Below are positions 6,421 through 12,602 of a stretch of 25,066 nucleotides of DNA, in pieces; the first letter of the stretch is position 1, and each line of letters opens with the position of its first letter. The notes below the pieces were generated by a model. It had not been told where the DNA came from, did not search any database, and saw only the letters and a list, made by a program, of their open reading frames with translations. The translations under genes and the position numbers were made by a program. Location: IMG/VR virus record IMGVR_UViG_3300006108_000686, positions 1 to 25,066 of that record. The stretch is one strand, 5' to 3'. Source of the stretch: a virus.

Positions 6421-6868
6421 CACAACTATCAACGCATTATTTCCACAACTTAAAACCCTCAGCAAGTCTTTGGATCCTTTCACCATCGGTTTTGATGATG
6501 TATTGAGTCAGATTCAAGAACTCTCAGAAGGTGTTACCAAGGCAGTTCCTGGTTTCCCTCCATACAATATCAAACAAGTTAAAGATAACAAATACGTTAT
6601 CGAAATGGCAGTAGCAGGTTTTGCCAAGTCTGATATCGAAGTAACATTGGATGGTAACAAACTGGTTATCAAAGGTAATGCTTCAGAAGAAGAAGCTGAA
6701 GATAACTACATTTTCAAAGGTATTGCAACTCGTAACTTTACCCGTCAATTTACATTGGCTGATAAGGTAGAAATTAAAGATGCCGAAATTGTAAATGGTA
6801 TGTTAAAAGTTTGGTTGGAAAATCTCGTTAAGGCACAAGATGCCGTCAAAAAGATTGCCATCAAGTAA
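6416..6868 (+). CDS. hsp20: Hsp20 / alpha-crystallin small heat-shock protein
   Basis: 150 residues. A short N-terminal region (FDDVLSQI) is followed by the alpha-crystallin domain from about residue 48. That domain includes YNIKQVKDNKYVIEMAVAGFAKSDIEVTLDGNKLVIKG, a later GIATRNFTRQFTLADKVEI and NGMLKVWL. The IbpA-like core is complete; the final I-x-I-like motif is seen as KIAIK. Small heat-shock proteins hold unfolding proteins; hsp20 is frequent in T4-like cyanophages and relatives. AAGGAG (6402-6407) precedes the ATG but can be hidden in a leader hairpin. The gene has its own promoter and a terminator directly after it, so it is a one-gene unit. Confidence 0.95.
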   Translation: MNTTINALFPQLKTLSKSLDPFTIGFDDVLSQIQELSEGVTKAVPGFPPYNIKQVKDNKYVIEMAVAGFAKSDIEVTLDGNKLVIKGNASEEEAEDNYIFKGIATRNFTRQFTLADKVEIKDAEIVNGMLKVWLENLVKAQDAVKKIAIK

Positions 6869-6882
6869 TTGGTAATATCAAC

Positions 6883-6910
6883 GGGGGTTGATTGACAACC
6901 CCCTTCTTTT
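6883..6910 (+). terminator. hsp20 terminator, overlapping the next promoter
   Basis: GGGGGTTG (6883-6890) pairs perfectly with CAACCCCC (6896-6903) around a five-base loop, followed by TTCTTTT. The right arm and loop contain the TTGACA of the following promoter. Confidence 0.9.
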
Positions 6911-6920
6911 GAGTTATACT
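6892..6920 (+). promoter_or_regulatory. sigma70-like promoter giving a leaderless transcript
   Basis: TTGACA at 6892-6897, a 17-base spacer, TATACT at 6915-6920. The -35 box is inside the terminator hairpin. The expected start, around 6927, is at the ATG of the next gene (6928). Confidence 0.75.
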
Positions 6921-6927
6921 TTATATT

Positions 6928-7116
6928 ATGAAAAAACCCTACATTCAAAAACTCCGTTGTAAACACAACTCAGAAATTTACTACACCTGGTCTAATTGGG
7001 AAACCAAAGATATTGACGGTGTGGAATTTTATCCTGTGGTTCGTGAAGAACCCACTAGCCTTAAATTGCAACAAACTTTTTATATGAAAAAAGATAACAT
7101 GGAGTTAGTCAAGTGA
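6928..7116 (+). CDS. small protein of unknown function, probably leaderless mRNA
   Basis: 62 residues, rich in aromatic and charged residues (IYYTWSNWETKDIDGVEFYPVVRE). A compact beta-rich fold is likely, but I recognise no family. The ATG has no Shine-Dalgarno and lies eight bases after a -10 box, so the message would begin at or next to the start codon. No other ATG in this frame lies upstream within the promoter-fed transcript. The stop overlaps the GTG of the following gene, so the three small genes 6928-7489 form one unit. Confidence 0.7.
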   Translation: MKKPYIQKLRCKHNSEIYYTWSNWETKDIDGVEFYPVVREEPTSLKLQQTFYMKKDNMELVK

Positions 7117-7319
7117 ATAGATTAGAAACCTGGAATTTAAACCAACGCCGTTTGTTTGAACCTAGTAGTAATGATGATTTAAAAACTGTTCGTAGATATC
7201 TTCACACATTAAGTTGGGGTGAAGGTGGTTGTCCATTTTATTTGGAGTGGCCATATTTGGATATTCCATCTATGTTGAAAGATAAAATTACCGCATATAC
7301 ACTCAAAGGTTTAAAATGA
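7113..7319 (+). CDS. small protein of unknown function, GTG start
   Basis: 68 residues. It starts with GTG at 7113, eight bases after GGAG (7101-7104), and overlaps the upstream stop by four bases. It contains W-rich stretches (ETWNLNQRRLFEP, TLSWGEGGCPFYLEWPYLDIP) and no signal peptide. No known motif is visible. Its stop overlaps the ATG of the next small gene. Confidence 0.65.
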   Translation: MNRLETWNLNQRRLFEPSSNDDLKTVRRYLHTLSWGEGGCPFYLEWPYLDIPSMLKDKITAYTLKGLK

Positions 7320-7489
7320 TTGATTGGTTACTATATTCTGGTTGTAATATTATTTTAAAATTAAATCCATTACATTGGAGAATTTCTTTTAATTACAAAA
7401 AAACAAATGAAGCGTGGGAACAAGATGCTTTAGTTATTGAATTGTTACCCATCACAATCAGAATATGGTTTGATAACGGAGAATGGTAA
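7316..7489 (+). CDS. small aromatic-rich protein of unknown function
   Basis: 57 residues from ATG 7316 to TAA 7489, overlapping the previous stop (ATGA). The pattern of two beta strands around LHWRISFNY and LLPITIRIWF, ending in EW, resembles very small tryptophan-rich proteins common in phages. No function is known to me. It ends the unit started by the promoter at 6892. The following 105 bases, up to 7594, hold no clear gene or strong promoter. Confidence 0.55.
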   Translation: MIDWLLYSGCNIILKLNPLHWRISFNYKKTNEAWEQDALVIELLPITIRIWFDNGEW

Positions 7490-7594
7490 TCGAATTTATC
7501 AATAAGGTATATCAAAACATATCATAATGTAAATAACGCAAAATTAGTATTTCTACTTATACATATTATTATGATTAATTAAATTGGAGAAGTT

Positions 7595-8044
7595 ATGTCA
7601 GATACATTAAAAAATCTTGAGAGTGCATTGGCTGGCGAATCAATGGCTCATGTCAAGTACCGTTATTTCGCTAAGATTGCTCGTGAAGAAGGATTTGAAG
7701 ATGTTGCAAAACACTTTGAACACACAGCAGACCAAGAGATTCTTCATGCATGGGGACATCTTGAATTATTAATTGGTAAACCTTCCACAAAAGAATGCCT
7801 TGAAAAGGCCATTGAAGGCGAAACATATGAGTTTACTACAATGTATCCTCAGTTCCAAATTCAAGCAGAACTTGAAGGTCATTCACATTGGTTTGATGAA
7901 CTCAAAGACCAAATCAATGAATCAAAACAACACGCCGAAGAATTCCAAAAAGTTTTGGAGAAGGCAGAGAAAAGATTTAAAGCATTAAAAGGTGTTGAAG
8001 AACGTCACGCAAATGCTTATAAAAAAGTATTGGAGAATCTATAA
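7595..8044 (+). CDS. rubrerythrin diiron domain (ferritin-like), separate protein
   Basis: 149 residues, matching the four-helix diiron domain of rubrerythrin. The ligand set is visible: E15 in AGES, E48 and H51 in EILH, E76 and E79 in EGETYEF, and E135 with H138 in EERHA. GKPSTKECLEKA joins the two helical halves. Rubrerythrins reduce hydrogen peroxide with electrons from a rubredoxin centre that is usually on the same chain. Here the chain ends at 149, and the rubredoxin is encoded next, in another frame, with a TAATG overlap. GGAG precedes the ATG. The role is probably peroxide defence during infection. Confidence 0.93.
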   Translation: MSDTLKNLESALAGESMAHVKYRYFAKIAREEGFEDVAKHFEHTADQEILHAWGHLELLIGKPSTKECLEKAIEGETYEFTTMYPQFQIQAELEGHSHWFDELKDQINESKQHAEEFQKVLEKAEKRFKALKGVEERHANAYKKVLENL

Positions 8045-8178
8045 TGGAACAAAGACACGTTTGTATTGTATGTGGCCATGTCCACGATGAAAAAACAGAA
8101 GGTAAGTGGGAAGATTTACCAGATAATTTTGAGTGTCCTGAATGTGGTGTAAGTAAAGAAGATTACGTTACTGAATGA
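8044..8178 (+). CDS. rubredoxin-like protein, partner of the upstream rubrerythrin domain
   Basis: 44 residues with the rubredoxin iron knuckles C7-x2-C10-G-H and C31-P-x-C34-G. The order VCIVCGHVHDEK, then WEDLPDNFECPECGVSKEDY, is typical of the rubredoxin domain at the end of rubrerythrins. The start overlaps the upstream stop (TAATG), a -1 frame relation. 149 + 44 residues equals the usual length of a fused rubrerythrin. Its own stop overlaps the next ATG (ATGA). It would pass single electrons to the diiron centre. Confidence 0.92.
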   Translation: MEQRHVCIVCGHVHDEKTEGKWEDLPDNFECPECGVSKEDYVTE

Positions 8179-8759
8179 TACCTAGAAAACTAACCCCTTT
8201 CGACAAACAGAAACTCATTGACCACTTTATGGATGACATGGTGGAAAATGATAGACGTTTAAGATTTGGTTATGAAGCACCAGATACCGCAGTCAAAAAA
8301 TATATTGAGGACTCATTATACAATTTTGGTAGAATCAATATGTGGTTTGTTGTAGATAATGGTGATAAAATTATTGCTACTTGTCATGTGTCTATGAATT
8401 TAGATACTAACACGGCCGAAATGGGTTGCACGGTTTCGCCTCAGTACCGTAACCAGAAACTGGGGCAAGAATTATTCAATCGTGGAATTACTTGGGCTAG
8501 AATGGCTGGTGCAGAAAATGTATTCATGCATTGTCTTTCTGAGAATAGAACGATTCAACATATCGCACAAAAAGGTGGTATGACGGTTGTTACTATTGAC
8601 CCAACCGAAAAAGAGTCCACGATTCAGATTAAACAAAATAGATTTGAAGCAGGATTTAAAGATTATATTATGGACCAGATTGCCATCTATGATGCAGCCA
8701 TTGGCCAGCAAAGATTTTTTGCCAAGAAGTTTATGAAAGGTTTGATAAGTGAAGGCTAA
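8175..8759 (+). CDS. GNAT-family N-acetyltransferase
   Basis: 194 residues. The acetyl-CoA binding motif of GNAT enzymes appears as CTVSPQYRNQKLGQELFNRGITWA (about 86-109), after the strand IIATCHVSM and before the region FMHCLSENRTIQHIAQKGGM, which matches motif B with its Asn. The substrate cannot be read from sequence. It is coupled to the rubredoxin gene by ATGA, and the dCMP deaminase starts within its last eleven bases. Membership of the same unit as rubrerythrin may simply reflect compact packing. Confidence 0.85.
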   Translation: MIPRKLTPFDKQKLIDHFMDDMVENDRRLRFGYEAPDTAVKKYIEDSLYNFGRINMWFVVDNGDKIIATCHVSMNLDTNTAEMGCTVSPQYRNQKLGQELFNRGITWARMAGAENVFMHCLSENRTIQHIAQKGGMTVVTIDPTEKESTIQIKQNRFEAGFKDYIMDQIAIYDAAIGQQRFFAKKFMKGLISEG

Positions 8760-9192
8760 GTTTATATCCGCATATATGGATGTGGCTGAAAGATTTGCTA
8801 AGTTATCTTCCGCCAAAAGATTACAGGTGGGCGCCATTGTGGTAAAAGATGACCGAATCATCAGTATCGGTTACAATGGTATGCCATCCGGATGGACAAA
8901 TGAGTGTGAGAACTATACCGTATTTACGGACGATACCGTATTGTCCAAAACCAAACCTGAAGTCATCCACGCAGAGGCCAATGCCATCGCTAAGTTGGCC
9001 AAGAGTAGTGAGTCTGGAGATGGTTCCATGATGTTCCTGACCCATGCACCTTGTATTGACTGTGCCAAACAAGTTTATACCGCTGGAATAAAAAAAGTTT
9101 ATTACCGAAATTCATACCGAGATTCGCAAGGTCTTGATTTCCTTGAGAAATGTGGTGTGGAGATAGAGAAAATTTCACCTGGTGAAATCTAA
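8749..9192 (+). CDS. deoxycytidylate (dCMP) deaminase
   Basis: 147 residues, compared with 193 in T4 Cd. Zinc-site motifs are present: H74-A-E76 in VIHAEANAI and C102-x2-C105 in APCIDCA. The N-terminal AKRLQVGAIVVKDDRIISIGYNGMPSG is typical of dCMP deaminases. The enzyme makes dUMP for thymidylate synthesis. It starts with GTG at 8749, supported by GAAAGG upstream; no suitable ATG covers the conserved N-terminus. It overlaps the acetyltransferase gene. It belongs functionally with the phage nucleotide supply. Confidence 0.92.
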   Translation: MKAKFISAYMDVAERFAKLSSAKRLQVGAIVVKDDRIISIGYNGMPSGWTNECENYTVFTDDTVLSKTKPEVIHAEANAIAKLAKSSESGDGSMMFLTHAPCIDCAKQVYTAGIKKVYYRNSYRDSQGLDFLEKCGVEIEKISPGEI

Positions 9193-9196
9193 ACGC

Positions 9197-9225
9197 TTGA
9201 TAAATATCGGTTAGTGTGATATAAT
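9197..9225 (+). promoter_or_regulatory. sigma70-like promoter of the metallopeptidase gene
   Basis: TTGATA at 9197-9202, 17 bases, TATAAT at 9220-9225, with a second TATAAT at 9225-9230. GATAAATA (9199-9206), which resembles a late box, overlaps the -35. Confidence 0.75.
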
Positions 9226-9273
9226 ATAATTTGGAATGTGCTTATTGGGTCAACTTATTAAAGGAGAGACCTG

Positions 9274-9768
9274 ATGCAGTTAAGTATAGTTGGTTGTCCC
9301 GATAAAAAACGTTTCCGCCCCTATGTTAAGCGGGCTGCTATATTCTACGCCGAACAATTGATGTCACCAAGAATGTTGGAAAACATTTTTATCAGAATTA
9401 AATTCAAAAAATTGAATGCTCACGGATACGCTTCCGTCACAGAATTCAGTCCTAGTAACAAACCAAGACAATTTGAAATAGAAATCCATCCTGGAATCGG
9501 TGCAAAAGAGATATTAAAAACTCTTGCTCATGAGATGGTACATATTAAGCAATATGCTATAGGTGATATGAATGTAAATTGCACCCGTTGGAAAGGTTCA
9601 AAGGTAGAATCACCTGATTATTGGACTGAACCTTGGGAAATAGAAGCCTATGGTATGCAACCAGGAATATGGACCAAGTTTGCTAAAGAAGAAAAATTGT
9701 GGGAAGTATTTGAAGATGTGGATGATCCAGATTCACCAATAGAAATGAAACCCATAGGTTGGAAGTAA
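9274..9768 (+). CDS. SprT-like zinc metallopeptidase
   Basis: 164 residues with the zinc motif H86-E-M-V-H90 in TLAHEMVHIKQYA. A downstream acidic helix, EPWEIEAYG (119-127), can supply the third ligand. The layout (N-terminal helix, beta strands FIRIKFKK and EIEIHP, then HExxH) resembles SprT/Spartan-type domains. That family degrades DNA-bound or other proteins in some organisms, but the phage substrate is unknown. AAGGAGAG gives a strong ribosome site. It has its own promoter and is followed after 41 bases by homospermidine synthase. Confidence 0.8.
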   Translation: MQLSIVGCPDKKRFRPYVKRAAIFYAEQLMSPRMLENIFIRIKFKKLNAHGYASVTEFSPSNKPRQFEIEIHPGIGAKEILKTLAHEMVHIKQYAIGDMNVNCTRWKGSKVESPDYWTEPWEIEAYGMQPGIWTKFAKEEKLWEVFEDVDDPDSPIEMKPIGWK

Positions 9769-9776
9769 CATAAATA
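9769..9776 (+). promoter_or_regulatory. possible late-type promoter (CATAAATA) before homospermidine synthase
   Basis: CATAAATA lies 33 bases before the ATG at 9810 and differs by one base from the T4 late box TATAAATA. No sigma70 pair is visible in this gap. A single A/T-rich octamer is weak evidence. Confidence 0.3.
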
Positions 9777-9809
9777 ACTCTATAAAATTAATTTTTTAGA
9801 CGAGTTAAT

Positions 9810-11249
9810 ATGAAATTACCAGCATTTAAAGAATTTGACAAAACCAAATACGAAAAGTATGCAGAATTTGATGGAAAGATTCTCATCATCGGTTATGGTT
9901 CTGTCGGTCAAGCAATCCTTCCTGTCATTCTTAGACACCTTGTAGTAGAACCAAAAAACATTACTGTATTAGAAAGAGATAATCATCGTTCTCGTTTCTT
10001 GCAGTATCATGCTGGTTCTGGTGTAAACTATGTCCGTCAAGAAATCACTCCAACAAATTACAAAAAAGAATTAGCCAAATATGTTGGTGAAGGTGATTTG
10101 ATTATCAATGCATCATTAAACATTGAAGCTCAAGCTCTGTTAGAATGGTGTATGGAAAATGGAGTAATGGAGATTGATACATCTTTAGAAAGATGGGAAC
10201 ATGATCCTGATGAAACAATTCCTAAACTTTCAGATAGAACTTTGTTTCATACCCACAATGTTGTTCGTGAAGCAATGGCACCATATTTGCATGATGCACC
10301 TACTTGCTGTGTAACTCACGGTGCAAATCCTGGTTATGTAACTCATTTGACTAAACGTGCATTGTTGCAACTTGCAAAAAAACGTGGCAAAAAAGTTGAA
10401 ACACCAAAAACAAAAGAAGAATGGGCTCAGTTGATGAAGTCACTTGGTGTTAAAGTGATTCATATTGCTGAACGTGACCAACAAGTTATCGATGAACCAA
10501 AAACTAAGAATGAGTTTACTAACACTTGGTCTTGTGAAGGTTTTTGGGCAGAAGGTAGAGCACCAACAGAAATGGGTTGGGGAACACACGAAGATAAACA
10601 TCCAGAAGGTGGTAAGTCACAAGGTACTGCTGCTTACTTAATGCAACCTGGTTGTACCACATTGATGCGTTCATGGGTACCTGATGGTGGTCAATATAAT
10701 GGTTATTGTATTCAACATTCTGAATCTGTTACAATGAGTCAGTATTTTGAAACTAAAGATAAATCATTTAGACCATCCGTGTATTATGTTTATCAACCAA
10801 GTGATGCAGCTCTCGCTTCATTACATGAGATGCGTGGTAACGAATTAGATTTACAAAAAGACCAACGTATTCTGAAAGATGAAATTGTTTCAGGTATGGA
10901 TGAACTTGGTGTATTATTAATTGGTGATGATTTCTGTATGTGGCATGGTTCACAATTAGATATTCACGGTGCTCGTAAACTTGTTGAAGGTGAAAATGCC
11001 ACCTCATTACAAGTTGCAGGTTCTATGTTAGGTGCTATCGTTTGGATGATTAATCACCCAAGAGAGGGATACATCGAACCGGAAATGTTACCATTTGAAG
11101 AAATTTTAGAAATTGGTGATATGTATTGGGAACCTTTGGTAACAGTAATGTCTGATTGGACGCCATCACAGGATAAGAATTCATTATTCTATCGTGAATA
11201 TGATAAATCTAATCCATGCAAGTATGAAAATTTTAGGGTTTGGACTTGA
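9810..11249 (+). CDS. hss: homospermidine synthase
   Basis: 479 residues, the normal length for bacterial homospermidine synthase (about 477). An NAD-binding Rossmann motif G28-Y-G-S-V-G-Q lies near the N-terminus in IIGYGSVGQAILP. Family landmarks follow: DTSLERW, THGANPGYVTHL, GTAAYLMQPG, SWVPDGGQYNGYCIQHSESVTM, PSVYYVYQPSDAALASLHE and the late ATSLQVAGSMLGA. The enzyme joins two putrescines, or putrescine and spermidine, to sym-homospermidine with NAD as a bound cofactor. Only a weak ribosome site (GACGAG) is visible. The gene is complete, with no frameshift. In the phage it could supply polyamine for DNA packing or alter the host polyamine pool; that is inference. Confidence 0.93.
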   Translation: MKLPAFKEFDKTKYEKYAEFDGKILIIGYGSVGQAILPVILRHLVVEPKNITVLERDNHRSRFLQYHAGSGVNYVRQEITPTNYKKELAKYVGEGDLIINASLNIEAQALLEWCMENGVMEIDTSLERWEHDPDETIPKLSDRTLFHTHNVVREAMAPYLHDAPTCCVTHGANPGYVTHLTKRALLQLAKKRGKKVETPKTKEEWAQLMKSLGVKVIHIAERDQQVIDEPKTKNEFTNTWSCEGFWAEGRAPTEMGWGTHEDKHPEGGKSQGTAAYLMQPGCTTLMRSWVPDGGQYNGYCIQHSESVTMSQYFETKDKSFRPSVYYVYQPSDAALASLHEMRGNELDLQKDQRILKDEIVSGMDELGVLLIGDDFCMWHGSQLDIHGARKLVEGENATSLQVAGSMLGAIVWMINHPREGYIEPEMLPFEEILEIGDMYWEPLVTVMSDWTPSQDKNSLFYREYDKSNPCKYENFRVWT

Positions 11250-11274
11250 TAAACTAAATCAAGTCTGTTATACT
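11246..11274 (+). promoter_or_regulatory. sigma70-like promoter firing inside the hss terminator
   Basis: TTGATA at 11246-11251 (within the last bases of hss), 17 bases, TATACT at 11269-11274. The expected start near 11281 is inside the left arm of the terminator at 11277-11301, so RNAs from here lack a full hairpin and could read into the tRNA array. Confidence 0.6.
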
Positions 11275-11276
11275 AG

Positions 11277-11305
11277 AACCCTAGACTAACCATCTAGGGT
11301 TTTTT
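11277..11305 (+). terminator. Rho-independent terminator after homospermidine synthase
   Basis: AACCCTAGA (11277-11285) pairs perfectly with TCTAGGGTT (11293-11301) around a seven-base loop, and the T run continues to 11305. Confidence 0.88.
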
Positions 11306-11341
11306 GTTTGTTGTACCAAAACAACAATACCAAAAAGTTAC

Positions 11342-11370
11342 TAGACAAACTAATAAATGTCTAGTATAAT
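11342..11370 (+). promoter_or_regulatory. sigma70-like promoter of the tRNA array
   Basis: TAGACA at 11342-11347, 17 bases, TATAAT at 11365-11370. The expected start is about five bases before the tRNA-Glu 5' end at 11383. Confidence 0.75.
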
Positions 11371-11382
11371 GGTTGTTTTAAT

Positions 11383-11457
11383 GCACCTATCGTCTATCGG
11401 TTAGGACACCGCCCTTTCACGGCGGGAAGAGGAGTTCGATTCTCCTTAGGTGTACCA
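11383..11457 (+). tRNA. tRNA-Glu (TTC), CCA encoded
   Basis: 75 bases. Acceptor GCACCTA pairs with TAGGTGT (first pair G-U). Anticodon stem CCGCC/GGCGG closes the loop CTTTCAC with anticodon TTC at 11416-11418. The T-arm has TTCGATT. Discriminator A and CCA are encoded. It is first in the array and directly downstream of a promoter. Confidence 0.95.
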
Positions 11458-11458
11458 T

Positions 11459-11542
11459 GGGGTAGAAGCATCAACGGTGATGCAGCGGACTGTAAATCCG
11501 CCGGCTCTGCCATGCCTAGTTCGATCCTAGGATACCCCACCA
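11459..11542 (+). tRNA. tRNA-Tyr (GTA), class II, CCA encoded
   Basis: 84 bases with a long variable arm, as expected for bacterial tRNA-Tyr. The anticodon stem GCGGA/TCCGC holds the loop CTGTAAA. T-loop TTCGATC. Acceptor GGGGTA pairs with TACCCC, discriminator A, CCA encoded. Only one base separates it from tRNA-Glu. Confidence 0.93.
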
Positions 11543-11557
11543 TTTTATAAAGAGTAT

Positions 11558-12121
11558 ATGAAAGCATTAGTTGTTGTTGCTCATCCTGATGATTGTGTTA
11601 TCTATGCGAGTGCATATATGGATGCTCATCCTGAATATGAGTGGCATATCGTATACTTGACACACCATTGGTGGAACAAACGAGCTCGTGAAGTTTCAAA
11701 ATATTGGCATAAACGTGGAGTGAAAACTAAGTTTTTAGGATTCAAAGACCATGGTAGAGATTTGGGTGCCAATGCTTTGAAAACTTGGCCAGCAGATTAT
11801 GCGATTAAAGCAATTCGTAAAGTTGCAATTAAGTATGATTTTATTTTGACACACGGTGAAGAAGGTGAATATGGACATCCACATCACCGAGTAATACATA
11901 AAGCAATTAAAGATTTTATTGTATCAAAGGTTTATTTTTCACTTGATAAATTGGATTTGGCATTACCAACAAATATTGCCATTAAAGAATTACCAAGACA
12001 CGCAGAGTCTATTTTGATTCATGCAAAAGATGGAGTTTCTTACTATAAGGAGTTTTTAAATGAAAAAGAAAAATACTCCGCAACCACGGAACTATCTAGT
12101 AAAACTGGCGTTGTTTCGTAA
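11558..12121 (+). CDS. PIG-L / LmbE-family deacetylase
   Basis: 187 residues. The zinc-binding motif of the family is at the N-terminus as VVAHPDDCVIYA (6-17), with H9, D11 and D12; the usual Glu after PDD is Cys here. The second motif, GEYGHPHHRVIH (103-114), gives the other histidine ligand. LmbE-type enzymes remove N-acetyl groups from GlcNAc-containing sugars or small molecules. GAG precedes the ATG. The gene lies within the tRNA array, and its 3' end overlaps a small basic protein gene in another frame. A role in changing a surface or nucleotide sugar is possible but unproven. Confidence 0.85.
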   Translation: MKALVVVAHPDDCVIYASAYMDAHPEYEWHIVYLTHHWWNKRAREVSKYWHKRGVKTKFLGFKDHGRDLGANALKTWPADYAIKAIRKVAIKYDFILTHGEEGEYGHPHHRVIHKAIKDFIVSKVYFSLDKLDLALPTNIAIKELPRHAESILIHAKDGVSYYKEFLNEKEKYSATTELSSKTGVVS

Positions 12122-12227
12122 AGCAGGAGTTCATCGTAAGAGTAATAAAGCTATGAGGCGTTTAGAGAAATCTAAAAAGAGTAGTTATAGTGAAGTGTAT
12201 TTTTCTTATGATTTGTTTTTGGTGTGA
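12060..12227 (+). CDS. small basic protein overlapping the PIG-L gene end
   Basis: 55 residues from ATG 12060. It overlaps the last 62 bases of the deacetylase gene in another frame and has a strong ribosome site, AAGGAG (12048-12053 region), seven bases upstream. It is very basic: PRNYLVKLALFRKAGVHRKSNKAMRRLEKSKKSS. Similar tiny Arg/Lys-rich proteins with an FRKAGxHRKSxKAxRR pattern are familiar in phages, and their function is unknown. RNA or DNA binding is likely from charge alone. The last codons contain one arm of a 17-bp inverted repeat. Confidence 0.65.
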   Translation: MKKKNTPQPRNYLVKLALFRKAGVHRKSNKAMRRLEKSKKSSYSEVYFSYDLFLV

Positions 12228-12307
12228 TTAACCAAACTATCTTATCAGACGGAGTGGTGTAAAATGAATTCCTCTAATCAAGGTTACCATAATACACTTC
12301 ACTATAA
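12185..12307. repeat. 17-bp perfect inverted repeat
   Basis: TTATAGTGAAGTGTATT (12185-12201) and its exact reverse complement AATACACTTCACTATAA (12291-12307) are separated by 89 bases. The left arm is in the last codons of the small basic gene; the right arm ends five bases before tRNA-Arg. The sequence between shows no tRNA and no convincing gene. Confidence 0.85.
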
Positions 12308-12312
12308 TTATT

Positions 12313-12387
12313 CTGGCCTTAGTATAATGGATAATACAGCTGCCTTCTAAGCAGTCAATATAGGTTCGATTCCTGTAGGCCGGACCA
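12313..12387 (+). tRNA. tRNA-Arg (TCT), CCA encoded
   Basis: 75 bases. Acceptor CTGGCCT/AGGCCGG with one wobble, D-arm stem GTAT/ATAC, anticodon stem GCTGC/GCAGT with loop CTTCTAA (anticodon TCT), T-loop TTCGATT, discriminator A, CCA. It reads AGA, a codon likely used more by the A/T-rich phage than by a higher-GC host. Confidence 0.93.
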
Positions 12388-12389
12388 AA

Positions 12390-12466
12390 GGGCCTTTAGC
12401 TCAGTTGGTCAGAGCAGTCGGCTCATAACCGTCAGGTCGTTGGATCATGCCCAACAAGGCCCACCA
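12390..12466 (+). tRNA. tRNA-Met (CAT), CCA encoded, unusual T-loop
   Basis: 77 bases. Acceptor GGGCCTT pairs with AAGGCCC. The anticodon loop is CTCATAA (CAT). T-stem GTTGG/CCAAC is intact, but the loop is ATCATGC: positions 54 and 58 are A and T instead of T and A. A fully paired 1-72 position argues for an elongator or Ile2-type rather than an initiator tRNA. Confidence 0.85.
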
Positions 12467-12471
12467 GTATT

Positions 12472-12546
12472 GCCCCGTTAGCACAGCGTTAGTGCAGCGG
12501 TTTTGTAAACCGAAGGTCGGAAGTTAGAATCTTTCACGGGGCACCA
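12472..12546 (+). tRNA. tRNA-Thr (TGT), CCA encoded
   Basis: 75 bases. Acceptor GCCCCGT pairs with ACGGGGC. The anticodon loop TTTGTAA gives TGT, with a stem GCGGT/ACCGA that has one end mismatch. The T-loop is TTAGAAT, with A instead of the nearly universal C56. Discriminator A, CCA. Confidence 0.85.
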
Positions 12547-12564
12547 AATATACCACACAATGTG

Positions 12565-12593
12565 TTGACATAGTGTATAAGTAATGTTATAGT
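12565..12593 (+). promoter_or_regulatory. sigma70-like promoter inside the tRNA array
   Basis: TTGACA at 12565-12570, 17 bases, TATAGT at 12588-12593. The expected start near 12600 is about three bases before the 5' end of the following tRNA-like element (12603). Confidence 0.8.
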
Positions 12594-12602
12594 ATTAAAT
12601 AT

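Noticed and set aside
12264-12350. 28-codon frame with GGAG upstream of its ATG
   Set aside because: It runs into tRNA-Arg and across the inverted repeat. No conserved character is visible, so translation is unlikely.
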